NCBI GenBank assembly: GCA_035700225.1
Contig: DASSOT010000003.1
Coordinates: 1 to 64,000 of the forward strand
DNA from: JANWLD01 sp035700225
Lineage (GTDB): Bacteria > Patescibacteriota > Saccharimonadia > Saccharimonadales > 2-12-FULL-41-12
Length of the DNA: 64,000 bases
Direction of reading: 5' to 3'
Below, in pieces: positions 7,094 through 16,092 of the stretch. The notes under the pieces are model-generated. The model saw nothing but the letters and a program-made list of their open reading frames with translations, ran no database searches and was not told the DNA's origin. Made by a program: the position numbers and the translations under genes. Within the stretch, counting starts at the first letter, position 1. Each line of letters opens with the position of its first letter.

Positions 7094-8068
7094 TTAAGCA
7101 ACCGCGTGCAGTACTACTTCGACGTCTTCGAGTAACTTATCAGCTGATTGGTATCGGTCCGCCGGGTCCTTCTGGGTAGCCCTTTCTATCATGCTGATTA
7201 CCGCAGGTGGTATATCCTTGCCATCCGGCACCGTGAAATCAATCTCTGCTTCTTTGTGCAGTTGGGCCAAGCGCCGTTCCCTCTGCTCCTTCGGCGATAT
7301 CACCGCATCGTACGCGCTAGATTCCAGAGAACGCGGCTTCACATTCCTGGGCGTTTCCACCTGGAACGGAACCCTGCCGTAAAAGAGCTCGTATGCCGTT
7401 ATGCCCAGATTATAAAAGTCGCTCGTTATATCCACCCTCTGGTTATTAGCCTGCTCCGGCGACATGTATTCTGCCGAGCAAACGACCCTGCCCGAGGTAT
7501 GCGGACGGCCGAATTTCAGCATGCGCTCGCGGGCTTCGTTGTGCTCCGTAGAACCGCCGAGCATCCGGCCGGAGTCAAGAAGATGCCCGTACGGTCGTGG
7601 CATGGCCGCGCCGAAATCTATAAGCGCTGATCGGCCCGTCCTCTGGGCGATTATGTTATCCGGTTTGATATCACCGTGTACAAAACCCTCGCCATGCACA
7701 TACCCCAGCGGGCCGGCAACGGAACTGATAATTTTGGCGGCGGCCTCTGAGCCTTTGGTTGTCAAGGCCACGTTCATGCTCGGCATACCTGCCTCTCTCG
7801 TCATGATGAAATACGGGTCTTCCTCGCCGGTGTGGTCCTCAATCAAGTCCGGTATCTGCGGATGGTCCAGTGCACCGAGTATTTTGGCTTCCGCCGTCAA
7901 AACTTCTTTTTGCAGAACAGTTGCGTCGGCTGGCACGCCTTTTATGACTGCCGGCGGTTTCAGCTCGGTTCCGGCGGTAACGAAAGTAGTCGCCATATTA
8001 GAGGTGATTCTTTCTTTGATTTCCCCGTAGCGTCCGGCCTCATGGGCCGGTAGAGCAAAACCGTTCAT
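7094..8068 (-). CDS. Ser/Thr protein kinase (eukaryotic-like), cytosolic
   Basis: A 324-residue Hanks-type kinase domain with no transmembrane or PASTA region, so probably soluble. Visible catalytic elements: AVIKG with the ATP-binding lysine (about residue 43), VHGDIKPDN as the catalytic loop (HGD in place of HRD, about 131-138), LIDFGAA as the DFG motif (about 151-153), a YMSPEQ activation-segment end, and DFYNLGITAYEL of subdomain IX. The activation segment is long (about 45 residues). The start has TATAAT with an extended TG motif 8 nt upstream, a near-leaderless signature. Two more kinase-like genes occur at 10264 and 13542. Substrates are unknown. Confidence 0.88.
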   Translation of the reverse strand: MNGFALPAHEAGRYGEIKERITSNMATTFVTAGTELKPPAVIKGVPADATVLQKEVLTAEAKILGALDHPQIPDLIEDHTGEEDPYFIMTREAGMPSMNVALTTKGSEAAAKIISSVAGPLGYVHGEGFVHGDIKPDNIIAQRTGRSALIDFGAAMPRPYGHLLDSGRMLGGSTEHNEARERMLKFGRPHTSGRVVCSAEYMSPEQANNQRVDITSDFYNLGITAYELFYGRVPFQVETPRNVKPRSLESSAYDAVISPKEQRERRLAQLHKEAEIDFTVPDGKDIPPAVISMIERATQKDPADRYQSADKLLEDVEVVLHAVA

Positions 8069-8127
8069 TTGGTCTTATTATACCACTTATGCATTGATTA
8101 TTCAATAAAAAAATTGCATAGTATCTA

Positions 8128-8153
8128 AAATAAAAAGGCCCGGATTACGGGCC
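8128..8153 (-). terminator. Rho-independent terminator of groES-groEL
   Basis: Read on minus, GGCCCG-TAATC-CGGGCC (8153-8137) is followed by TTTTTATTTT. It lies about 25 nt after the groEL stop and ends that operon. Confidence 0.85.
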
Positions 8154-8178
8154 TCTTCATTTTTGAAGCATTGGGCTT

Positions 8179-9831
8179 TTACATGCCCATCATGCCGCCC
8201 ATGTCTGGAGCTCCGCCGCCGGCTGGAGGTGTATTCTCCGGAACTTCAGCGACAAGTGCGCCCATGGTTATAGCCGTACCGGCTATAGAAACGGCGTTTT
8301 GGATGGCTTCCTTGGTTACACGGGTCGGATCAACCACGCCGCTGGCCTTGAGGTCGACCAGCTTATCGGGACTGCTTACGTCTATACCCTGTCCGGCTTT
8401 GGCCTTGCGTACCTGGGGTAGCCATTCGTCAGGATTAAGGCCGGCATTTTCCAGCAATATGCGGAAGGGTTGCTCAAAGGCCCTAAACAGCAGGCTCTGG
8501 CCCGCTAAGACAGATGCGTTTTCATTTGTCAGGGGCTTGATAGCGAATATCAGATTGACCAATGTCACGCCGCCGCCGGGGACGATTCCTTCGTCCAGCG
8601 CCGCTTTGACCGCCGCTACAGCGTCATCGACACGGTATTTCTTCTCTTCTATCTCGGTTTCGGTAGCGCCGCCGACTTTGATGACGGCAACCTTGCCCTG
8701 AAGCGCCGCGCGCCTTTTTTCAAGGTTTTCTTTGTCGTATTCGCTGGTAGCGGCCGCGATTTGCGCGTTTATCTGCTCGATGCGCGCTTTAAGCTCCGCG
8801 GAAGAACCGCCGCCTTCGATGATGGTGGTGTTGTCCTTATCGACGATGACTTTTCGCGCCGTACCGATGACATCGAGGTCTACATTTTCAAAAGTCATGC
8901 CGCGGTCTTCGCTGATGACATCGCCGCCGGTGAGGATAGCGATATCAGTCAGGATATCCTTGCGCCTGTCGCCGAAGGCCGGGGCTTTGACACAGACCGC
9001 GTTCAATACGCCTTTAAGCTTGTTCAACACCAGCGTGCCGAGTATCTCGCCCTCTACGTCTTCCGCGATTATTATCAGGTCTTTTTTGCCGGCTTGGGCC
9101 AATTTCTCAAGGATAGGCAAGAATTCCTGGGTGCCGGAAATTTTCTTGTCGGTTATCAGGATGGCCGGTTTTTCTACCACAGCCTCCATGCGGGTCGTGT
9201 CGGTCACCATGTATGGGCTGACGAAACCGCGGTCGAAGGTGAAGCCTTCTACCACTTCGCTTTCCAGCTCCAGGCTCTGGCCTTCTTCAACCGTCACCAC
9301 GCCGTCTTTGCCGACCTTGTCGATGACATCGGCGATTAACGCACCGATTTCAGAGTCGCCTGCCGAGATGGTAGCGACTTCCGCTACGCGTTTTTTGTTA
9401 GCTTTGATGTCTTCGCTTATCGTAGCCAGCTTGGCCAGTACTTCCTGAGCGGCTTTTTCCAGTCCGCGCCGCAACTGCATCGGGTCGTGCCCGGCGGCAA
9501 TCAGCTTGTTGGCTTCGCTTAAGATATGGTAAGTAAGCACGGTCACGGTCGTGGTGCCATCGCCGGCTACGTCGTTCATCTTGTTTGCGGCCTGCTTGAT
9601 GAGCTCTGCACCCACTTTGTAGCCGAGTGTTTCATCATCGACATCCTCAAGCTCCACGCCTTTGGCTACCGTCACGCCGTCATGGGTAACCGTAGGACTG
9701 CCGTAGCTTTTGCTGATGACCACATTGCGCCCTTTCGGCCCCATGGTAGTCTTTACGGCGTTATATAAGATTTCTGCGCCGCCCAGAATCCTCCGGCGGG
9801 CATCTTCATCATAAAAAACTTTCTTTGACAT
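8179..9831 (-). CDS. groEL: 60 kDa chaperonin GroEL
   Basis: A 550-residue chaperonin subunit that forms the double-ring ATP-driven folding chamber. It is colinear with bacterial GroEL: TTMGPKGRNVVISK near the N-terminus, the AGDGTTTVTVL ATP-binding loop, the apical domain (about 190-375) and GIVPGGGVTLVN in the second equatorial half. It ends in a Gly/Met-rich tail (GGMMGM), as is usual. A purine-rich AGGAAAGGA ribosome-binding site precedes the ATG. It follows groES by 46 bp and shares its CIRCE-controlled promoter. Confidence 0.97.
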   Translation of the reverse strand: MSKKVFYDEDARRRILGGAEILYNAVKTTMGPKGRNVVISKSYGSPTVTHDGVTVAKGVELEDVDDETLGYKVGAELIKQAANKMNDVAGDGTTTVTVLTYHILSEANKLIAAGHDPMQLRRGLEKAAQEVLAKLATISEDIKANKKRVAEVATISAGDSEIGALIADVIDKVGKDGVVTVEEGQSLELESEVVEGFTFDRGFVSPYMVTDTTRMEAVVEKPAILITDKKISGTQEFLPILEKLAQAGKKDLIIIAEDVEGEILGTLVLNKLKGVLNAVCVKAPAFGDRRKDILTDIAILTGGDVISEDRGMTFENVDLDVIGTARKVIVDKDNTTIIEGGGSSAELKARIEQINAQIAAATSEYDKENLEKRRAALQGKVAVIKVGGATETEIEEKKYRVDDAVAAVKAALDEGIVPGGGVTLVNLIFAIKPLTNENASVLAGQSLLFRAFEQPFRILLENAGLNPDEWLPQVRKAKAGQGIDVSSPDKLVDLKASGVVDPTRVTKEAIQNAVSIAGTAITMGALVAEVPENTPPAGGGAPDMGGMMGM

Positions 9832-9877
9832 AGATTTTCCTTTCCTCTCTACAATCTACTAACTACTATCTGCTATG

Positions 9878-10144
9878 TTATTTAACCGTTGCCAGAATAT
9901 CTTCTTCTTTAACCAGTATGTATTCTTTGCCGTCTATTTTTACGTCGTTGGTGCTATAACCTTTGTAAAGGATACGGTCGCCAACCTTTATCTGTTGTAC
10001 TGCTTTGCCGACGGCAGAAACCTTAGCTATCTTCGGTTTCTCAGTAGCGTTGTCCGGCAGATAGATACCGCTGGCTGTCTTGGTCTGGGCCGCAGGGGTT
10101 TCGGCCACAACGTAATCACCCAGAGGGTTGATGGGGACACTCAT
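9878..10144 (-). CDS. groES: 10 kDa co-chaperonin GroES
   Basis: An 88-residue GroES that caps the GroEL chamber. It begins with INPLGDYVVAE and carries KTASGIYLPDNA, the mobile loop that binds GroEL. It continues with the VGDRILYKGYS and EYILVKEEDILA strands typical of the heptamer subunit. AAGGAGG precedes the ATG. First gene of the groES-groEL operon, with a perfect CIRCE element upstream, so expression is expected to be HrcA-controlled. Confidence 0.96.
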   Translation of the reverse strand: MSVPINPLGDYVVAETPAAQTKTASGIYLPDNATEKPKIAKVSAVGKAVQQIKVGDRILYKGYSTNDVKIDGKEYILVKEEDILATVK

Positions 10145-10204
10145 ATAGGGAACCTCCTTCGTTATGTTTTTTCACAGATGTTACCTCGCAAATAACACCT
10201 GCTG

Positions 10205-10243
10205 TTAGCACTCACTATATATGAGTGCTAAATTTTCTGTCAA
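10205..10243 (-). promoter_or_regulatory. groES-groEL promoter with CIRCE operator
   Basis: TTAGCACTC-N9-GAGTGCTAA (10205-10231) is a perfect CIRCE inverted repeat, the binding site of the heat-shock repressor HrcA. The -35 TTGACA (10243-10238) is followed 16 nt later by TATATA inside the CIRCE spacer, so HrcA binding would cover the -10 box. hrcA itself is not in the window. Confidence 0.95.
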
Positions 10244-10263
10244 GAGGTTCTTGTGATGTGAGC

Positions 10264-11010
10264 CTATGCGCGGTACTGGTCGATGACGTTGATAGTGTAA
10301 TTCGAGCCTGCTACGGGCGTACTTAGCCTTTCGACCAGAGCATTGCGTGGCTCCCAGTCGGTCAAGTATTTCGCCGGGTCTTTACCGCCGGCTTCAATGG
10401 CTCCCGCCAGCACATCATGAGCATGATCGTAAAGTGCCGGAACTTCGCCTTTGGCTTCTGCTATGCCGGCCTCTCCCATGTATGATTTCAGACGTTGTGC
10501 TCGGGCCGGGTCTATATCGGGGTAATCTATTATATCTTCGGCCGTTACTCCGCTGTCTATCCTATCCATCAGGATGAAAGTCTTCGGTTCCTGCTTATCA
10601 GGCCTGGCATGAAGCGCATAGTGCACCGGCAGGTTCAACCAGCGCGGCAGACCGTGCTCCATGAAACTGTTGATTTCGTCCATGCGCGTAAGTTCGCTTA
10701 AAGCCCCGTACACTCCGGATATACCGATTCTTTCCCTTACCGCATAGGGTCCCATACTATAAACGACCGCTTCCTTGCCGCGCCCCAGCTCTTTCCGTAT
10801 ATTAGGGTCTTCGCCAAGCAGGGCTATACTACCCAGTTCAACCGCCCGGTATCTGTCTACCAGACTGCGCAGTTCATCTTTTTTGTCGCCTTTGAGCAAA
10901 TCCTGACCGGCGCTGGTAAGGATGGTGTATCTCCTTATATCCGCAGGATCTTCATAGACTTCCCATCGTGCGCCGTCCGGCTGTTCAGTTGTAAAGTTAG
11001 GCTTTCGCAT
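10264..11010 (-). CDS. divergent kinase-like (APH/protein-kinase fold) protein
   Basis: A 248-residue protein. GRGKEAVVYSMGPYAVRERI looks like a glycine-rich loop followed by a nucleotide-binding strand, and LTDWEPRNALVE resembles the HxDxxxxN catalytic loop with Asp and Asn retained and His replaced. INVIDQ near the C-terminus may replace the DFG segment. This resembles a degenerate or atypical kinase of the aminoglycoside-phosphotransferase fold, perhaps not fully active. The -10 box TATAAT lies 12 nt before the ATG. Substrate unknown. Confidence 0.6.
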   Translation of the reverse strand: MRKPNFTTEQPDGARWEVYEDPADIRRYTILTSAGQDLLKGDKKDELRSLVDRYRAVELGSIALLGEDPNIRKELGRGKEAVVYSMGPYAVRERIGISGVYGALSELTRMDEINSFMEHGLPRWLNLPVHYALHARPDKQEPKTFILMDRIDSGVTAEDIIDYPDIDPARAQRLKSYMGEAGIAEAKGEVPALYDHAHDVLAGAIEAGGKDPAKYLTDWEPRNALVERLSTPVAGSNYTINVIDQYRA

Positions 11011-11058
11011 ATCTATTGCTTAATTATACACTTTTTTTGCGTAAAAAGCAATAGGATT

Positions 11059-12342
11059 TTATATATTTTTAAGGAGTTCCCTGGCAACCTTCTGGTCGCT
11101 CCACGGCACCAGCCTGCCTCCCATGTTCCTGCTATCCTCGTGCCCCAACCCTGTTATCAGGACAGAGTCGTCCTTGCCGGCATCCATAAACGCCTGTTTC
11201 ATCGCCTCTTTCCTGTCCGGGATGACCTTTGTCTTCCCCGCTCCTTTCGCACCTCTGATGCCTGACATGACCGCCTCTCTGATTTTTTGCGGGTCCTCGG
11301 TGTAGGTTTCATCGTCGGTCAGATAGATTGCATCCGCCAGCTTGGCGGCAACCCGGCCCATATCCGGACGTTTTTCCCTGTCACGGTCGCCCGTCGCGCC
11401 GAAAACTACCCTGACCTTGCCCTTCGAAATCTTCTTCAGCGCCGTAAGGGCTTTTTCAATGGCATCAGGCGTTATGGCAAAGTCTACGAATACCCGGAAA
11501 TCCTGCCTCGCGCTAATCTCTTCCATCCTCCCGGAAAGTTCCGCCAGGCTGTAAATTCCCTTCTTGATATCCTCCGGTTTGATTTCAAGCAAAAAACCGA
11601 CGCCCACAGCGGCCGAAGCATTATAAACATTGAACTCGCCGGGCAGACGCGTGGCAATATCCAGCTTCTGTCCGCCATAAGTCAAGCGCGCGCTTGCACC
11701 CGAACCGTTAAGCTTTATCTCCGTTATCTTGATTTTGGCATTTTGCGCTTTGCCGTAAGGCACCACTTTGGCCGAAGAGCGCCCGCGGAAATATTCGAAC
11801 CATTCGTCATCGGCGTTAAGAAGCCCGTATTTTGCGCCGTAGTTCCTTAGCAGTAAGGATTTGGCCCGGGCGTAATTCTTCATCGTCTTGTGATAATCCA
11901 GGTGGTCCTGGGTCAGGTTGGTTATGAGGGCTATATCCACCTTCACGCCCATTATCCTGTCCTGGTCCAGCGCGTGGCTGGTGACTTCCAGGATTACATA
12001 ATCAACCTTCGCTCTTTTAGCTCGCGCGAAAAATGACTGGACGATGGATTGTTTGTCCACGGTGAAATGAGTCGTGTTCGGCGTCTTTTTGCCGGCCACT
12101 TCGTAAAAAACGGTGTTCAGGACCGCTGTTTTATACCCTGCGGCCTTCAATATCTCGTTTATGTAGCTGATGGTCGTGGTCTTGCCATTGGTTCCGGTTA
12201 CCGCGATGACATGCATTCCGCGCGCCGGAAAGCCGTATCTGGCCTGCCAAAGCAGACCCCTGCTTTTGCGATATATCTTTTCAACCGCCCGCAGTAGCTC
12301 CGCAGGCAACAAACTCCTTACCAGCTTTTTTATTTTCTGCAC
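11059..12342 (-). CDS. murE: MurE-like Mur ligase without the N-terminal UDP-binding domain
   Basis: A 427-residue ATP-dependent ligase that adds the third residue to the UDP-MurNAc peptide in peptidoglycan synthesis. The P-loop TGTNGKTTT lies at residues 49-57, near the start; full-length MurE has about 100 residues more, so most of domain 1 is missing. The remaining motifs fit: SHALDQDR, TNLTQDHLDYH, PGEFNVYNASAA, GRMEEI and GATGDRDREKRPDMG. Two differences: the usual VDYAHTPD reads VDFAITPD, and the substrate-specifying DNPR region reads DETYTEDP, so the third amino acid cannot be deduced. A GTG start lies 6 nt after TATGAT with an extended TGC, a leaderless arrangement. Confidence 0.85.
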   Translation of the reverse strand: MQKIKKLVRSLLPAELLRAVEKIYRKSRGLLWQARYGFPARGMHVIAVTGTNGKTTTISYINEILKAAGYKTAVLNTVFYEVAGKKTPNTTHFTVDKQSIVQSFFARAKRAKVDYVILEVTSHALDQDRIMGVKVDIALITNLTQDHLDYHKTMKNYARAKSLLLRNYGAKYGLLNADDEWFEYFRGRSSAKVVPYGKAQNAKIKITEIKLNGSGASARLTYGGQKLDIATRLPGEFNVYNASAAVGVGFLLEIKPEDIKKGIYSLAELSGRMEEISARQDFRVFVDFAITPDAIEKALTALKKISKGKVRVVFGATGDRDREKRPDMGRVAAKLADAIYLTDDETYTEDPQKIREAVMSGIRGAKGAGKTKVIPDRKEAMKQAFMDAGKDDSVLITGLGHEDSRNMGGRLVPWSDQKVARELLKNI

Positions 12343-12405
12343 CTCTTAATCATAGCAATTCGCAGGAAGGCCGGGAAAAGCATTTAGTCTGCTAAACTGT
12401 TAAAC

Positions 12406-13473
12406 ATGAAAATTCTGGGGATAGAAACCAGTTGCGATGAAACCGCGGCGGCAGTCGTCGAGGATGGACGCAGACTGCTCTCGAACGTTGTGGCCAGCTC
12501 TATTGACCTGCATAAGGCCTACGGAGGCGTGGTCCCGGAAATAGCCGCCCGAAACCACATAGAGGTCATAAACCCTGTCATCAAACAAGCCCTGGAAGAA
12601 GCGGGCTCTAACTGGAAAGATATCGATGGCATAGCCGTGACTTACGGTCCGGGGCTGGGCGGGAGCCTGCTCATCGGTGTACTCACCGCCAGAACGCTGG
12701 CTATTCTGCACGATAAACCCCTGTATGCCGTAAACCATGTGCAGGCCCATCCGTTCGCCGCCTTCATCGACGAGGCCTCCCCTTCCCTGTCTTCTGCCTA
12801 CGAAATGCCGGCTACCCCGCCGAAATTTCCGATTCTGGCTTTGATAGTCAGCGGCGGCCATACACAGCTCGTACTTTTCAAAAGCTATTTTGAATATGAT
12901 GTATTGGGCCGTACCGGCGACGATGCTGTCGGCGAAGCTTTCGACAAGGTGGCCAAAATGCTCGGTCTTCCCTACCCCGGCGGACCCAGCGTGGAAAATC
13001 TGGCTCGCGAAGGAAACCCCTCAAAGCATAAATTCCCAAAAGCCCGGCTCGAGGGAAAATATGATTTTAGCTATTCCGGGCTCAAAACAGCCGTTCTAAG
13101 GGCCGCCCAGAAAGAAATAGGTGCGGATTACACCTTCCCCTCCCACGAGCTCTCAGGAAGGCTCGATAAGGCCCAGAAAGCGGATATTGCCGCAGGGTTT
13201 GCCCATATCGCCATAGAAATACTGGTAGACAAGACTTTGTCGGCCTATGAAGAGTTCGCTCCCGCCAGCGTTGTGGTCGCCGGCGGAGTATCGGCCAGCA
13301 AGGAGCTCAGGCGCCAGATGGCCAAGCGCCTGCCGGTAACTGCCTGCTTTCCTGATATCAAGCTTTGCACGGACAACGGCGCCATGATAGCGGTAGCGGG
13401 TTCATTCCTGGCCGCTGGCGGCAAGGCCGTTTCTGCGCACAAGCTGGATATCAACCCCGGATTGGCCATGTAA
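12406..13473 (+). CDS. tsaD: tRNA threonylcarbamoyladenosine transferase TsaD
   Basis: A 355-residue ASKHA-fold enzyme that transfers the threonylcarbamoyl group to A37 of tRNAs reading ANN codons. The motifs are ILGIETSCDETAAAVV at the N-terminus, metal-binding HVQAH (H111 and H115), IVSGGHTQLV, GEAFDKVAKMLGLPYPGG, FSYSGLKTAV, VAGGVSASKELR and CTDNGAMIA. An extended -10 (TGC-TAAACT) lies 7 nt before the ATG, suggesting leaderless expression divergent from murE. The partners tsaB, tsaC and tsaE are not nearby. Confidence 0.95.
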   Translation: MKILGIETSCDETAAAVVEDGRRLLSNVVASSIDLHKAYGGVVPEIAARNHIEVINPVIKQALEEAGSNWKDIDGIAVTYGPGLGGSLLIGVLTARTLAILHDKPLYAVNHVQAHPFAAFIDEASPSLSSAYEMPATPPKFPILALIVSGGHTQLVLFKSYFEYDVLGRTGDDAVGEAFDKVAKMLGLPYPGGPSVENLAREGNPSKHKFPKARLEGKYDFSYSGLKTAVLRAAQKEIGADYTFPSHELSGRLDKAQKADIAAGFAHIAIEILVDKTLSAYEEFAPASVVVAGGVSASKELRRQMAKRLPVTACFPDIKLCTDNGAMIAVAGSFLAAGGKAVSAHKLDINPGLAM

Positions 13474-13541
13474 GCATGCCCGGTATTTGACCGGGCGGTG
13501 ATACGGGAGTATGTTAGTAAAACAAATAAGGGGTCTAAAGA

Positions 13542-14486
13542 ATGGCTACAGCCTTGACGCCTACGGGGCGCGGTGTTCCTACCATTACTTCCTCGCCTAT
13601 TGAGGCGCTGGATAATGCGGGCGCGACCTGGTACGTCAAGGATGACCCGGGGCTGGAGCAGTTGGGCCAGCTTGATTTTCTGGATGATATCGGCTTGCCG
13701 GTGCCTGAAAGACTTTCGCCGGATGAAAACCATATGGCTGTCAGAAGCTCCGGCATTACTTTGAACGAGGCCGTTGCTAGCAATACTTTACCAGCCGGGC
13801 GGACCATACGCATGGCAGGCGTTCTGCTGGGAAAAACCCACGATTCCCTTGAGCGGGCCGAGGCCGAAGGCCTGGCCCCCGAAAAAACAGCCCCCGATTC
13901 TTCTACGACCGCCCACCCTGCCGCCAACTTCCACCACAGATTTGCCGAAGGAAAAAGCAGTTCGACCAACGCGATGTACGGCGATTTGCCCGAGAATGGC
14001 CTGGGGGTAAGAAGCAGTCTGCTGGAGCTGATAGAGCTTTTAGGCGAGCAGGAGATACCGGAATCCGTAGGCGGGGAAGATGAATTAAGTTATGGCGATT
14101 TCAAGCCGGATAATCTGCTGTATGCCGCCGAATCCGGCCTGGTGTTGATAGACCCCCTCGTACACAGAGGAAGGCGGGTCAATGATTTTGCTAAGTTCTG
14201 TACGCGTTTCGCCATTGAGCCGACAGCTCCCGACAGCGATATAAGGACACAGTTGCAAGAAAGTTACCGGCAGGCTGGAGGGCAGGAATTCAGAGAGGGC
14301 GATGTAGCCTTGTCCGGCGCGCTCGACCTTGCCAACGTCATGTCAAGCTATCTGGGAAGGCTGGCTAAAGGTGATACAAGCTTTCGGATAGTCGGACATT
14401 TGAACAGCGATACTGCCTACGCGGAGCGGGTAGAGGGCCTGGTTCGAGCCGCTTTGGCCGAAGTTGACCGGGGAGGCAGTGAATGA
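13542..14486 (+). CDS. phosphotransferase-like protein (APH/kinase fold)
   Basis: A 314-residue protein with YGDFKPDNLLYAAESGLVLIDP around residues 185-205, which matches the catalytic loop and metal-binding Asp of aminoglycoside-phosphotransferase and related small-molecule kinases (GDxxxxN then IDP). The N-terminal lobe is divergent, and no clear nucleotide-binding lysine motif was recognised. AAGGGG stands 8 nt before the ATG. Its stop overlaps the next start by ATGA, so it is coupled to the dehydrogenase-phosphatase fusion and may act on a related metabolite. The third kinase-like protein in this region. Confidence 0.65.
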   Translation: MATALTPTGRGVPTITSSPIEALDNAGATWYVKDDPGLEQLGQLDFLDDIGLPVPERLSPDENHMAVRSSGITLNEAVASNTLPAGRTIRMAGVLLGKTHDSLERAEAEGLAPEKTAPDSSTTAHPAANFHHRFAEGKSSSTNAMYGDLPENGLGVRSSLLELIELLGEQEIPESVGGEDELSYGDFKPDNLLYAAESGLVLIDPLVHRGRRVNDFAKFCTRFAIEPTAPDSDIRTQLQESYRQAGGQEFREGDVALSGALDLANVMSSYLGRLAKGDTSFRIVGHLNSDTAYAERVEGLVRAALAEVDRGGSE

Positions 14487-15901
14487 ACCGTTCGGAAAAA
14501 ATGAAAATATTGTCGGTAGGGTGCAATGTTGACAATGAACTGCTGAGTCAAGTTATGCCATATATCGAGCTTATACGGGTGAAAGATGCGGCGGAAATCA
14601 ACGAAAGCCACGAGGATGTCCGGGCGGTGATATGGAGCAATGCACAGTCACTGGGGGCGGGCGAACTTCAACGGCTTTCCAACCTGAGATACATAGTCAA
14701 CTGGGGTACCAGCAGGGTGAATATTGCGCATGACGTCATGTACGACAAAAAATACGACCTGATGTTCATAGACGATTACTGCTGGCGCAGTGTGGCCGAT
14801 TTCGCCATGAAACTTATATCCGACAGCGGCAGATATGAAGCAGGTAAAACCAAAGTCGGCATAATAGGTCTAGGCAAGGTGGGGTTCTCGCTGGCTCAAC
14901 TGCTTTTGTCGAAAGGCACCGAAAGGATTTACTACACGGCGACTCAGGACAAGGAGCTTGAAAATATGATTTTCATGACGCAAAAACAGCTCCTGTCCGA
15001 GTGCGATATCGTAGTTGCCGCCACTTCTTCGCCCAAACGAATATCGCTGGCAGGCGTTGATAACCCCCGCCTGACTCTCATAAACCTATGCTGGAACAGT
15101 TTGTTTTCAGCCGCGGAGTTGGACAAGCTCCTGCTTGAGGGCAAGATAGGGAACTTTCTGAGCGACACCGAACCGATACAGCTGAAAAGCGGCAAAGCGA
15201 AGTTCTTCGGCCACATAGCCTACAGGTCGCCCGAATCTATCAGGAACAAACATAACAAGCTGGCGTATCTGGTAAAGATAATGCTGGCTAGAGACGGCAA
15301 GCTTCCGATAAACCTCTATTTTCTACGCCACGGCGAAACCGAGAAGAATAAAAAAGGCATATACCAGGGCAGGGAAGATTCGCCGCTTACCGAACTGGGC
15401 CGCAAACAAGCCGGGCGCTCGGCAGGTTTCCTAACCACAAGGCCTATTAAGTATGTCTTTACATCTCCACTGGGCAGGGCCAAAAGCACGGCGGACATAT
15501 TGTCATCAAGTCTGGGCGTAAAACCCGAAGTATGTGACTTTCTGGCCGAACAGAACTTCGGAGCCCTGCAGGGCATGAAAAAGACCGCGGCGGGGCATAA
15601 GTACGAAAACTTCCTTACCCGCAGAAAAGCCTCCGCCTGGTATAAGCTCTATACGCCGTACCCCGGAGGGGGAGAGAGTTATTTCGACGTATACAACAGG
15701 GTTCATGACCCGTATGTAGAGCTCCTCGCCGGGCTGGACGGCGACGCAGTGTTCGTGGGGCATGAAAGCGTCAACCGCATCCTGAGAGGAATTTCCAAAT
15801 GCCGGGAACCGCTGGGCATGATAATGGACAGGCAGGATAACGACCAGATAGTGGAGCTCAAGCTCGCCGATTTAAGCGAGAAAGTCCATAGATTTGATTA
15901 A
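14483..15901 (+). CDS. fusion of D-2-hydroxyacid dehydrogenase-like and histidine phosphatase domains
   Basis: A 472-residue two-domain protein. Residues about 8-270 resemble the D-isomer 2-hydroxyacid dehydrogenases: an NAD-binding Rossmann core KVGIIGLGKVG (about 124-134) and GHIAY (about 243-247) at the position of the catalytic histidine. The segment that normally holds the catalytic ARGG arginine reads NLCWNS, so oxidoreductase activity is doubtful. Residues about 277-470 are a phosphoglycerate-mutase-like histidine phosphatase: YFLRHGETE with catalytic His283, TSPLGRAKSTADIL, EQNFGALQGM and the second histidine in FVGHES (about 427). The ATG overlaps the upstream stop; an internal ATG at codon 7 is an alternative. 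I know no standard name for this pairing. Confidence 0.78.
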   Translation: MNRSEKMKILSVGCNVDNELLSQVMPYIELIRVKDAAEINESHEDVRAVIWSNAQSLGAGELQRLSNLRYIVNWGTSRVNIAHDVMYDKKYDLMFIDDYCWRSVADFAMKLISDSGRYEAGKTKVGIIGLGKVGFSLAQLLLSKGTERIYYTATQDKELENMIFMTQKQLLSECDIVVAATSSPKRISLAGVDNPRLTLINLCWNSLFSAAELDKLLLEGKIGNFLSDTEPIQLKSGKAKFFGHIAYRSPESIRNKHNKLAYLVKIMLARDGKLPINLYFLRHGETEKNKKGIYQGREDSPLTELGRKQAGRSAGFLTTRPIKYVFTSPLGRAKSTADILSSSLGVKPEVCDFLAEQNFGALQGMKKTAAGHKYENFLTRRKASAWYKLYTPYPGGGESYFDVYNRVHDPYVELLAGLDGDAVFVGHESVNRILRGISKCREPLGMIMDRQDNDQIVELKLADLSEKVHRFD

Positions 15902-15973
15902 TTTGCATATTCATGTGAAACCAGAACATTTAGAGGAAGTTGCGTCAACATTATTATAATCATACAGAGGTGG

Positions 15974-16092
15974 TATACTATTATTTTAATGAGTACAGGC
16001 TATCAATCATCCATAAAATACAGACAGCTCTTTATGGGCGAGCTTCGCCCGGCCCGTGGCGTTTACGACTGTCTTTATTTCACGGATGATTG
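15974..16092 (+). promoter_or_regulatory. valS promoter and long leader hairpin
   Basis: The extended -10 TGG-TATACT (TATACT at 15974-15979) precedes a roughly 135-nt leader. CAATCATCC (16004-16012) pairs with GGATGATTG (16084-16092), and the stem continues inward through AAATA/TATTT and AGACAG/CTGTCT, with a GGGCGA/TCGCCC hairpin nested near the top. Such a leader before an aminoacyl-tRNA synthetase suggests expression control, but the conserved T-box antiterminator sequence is not visible. The mechanism is unknown. Confidence 0.55.
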
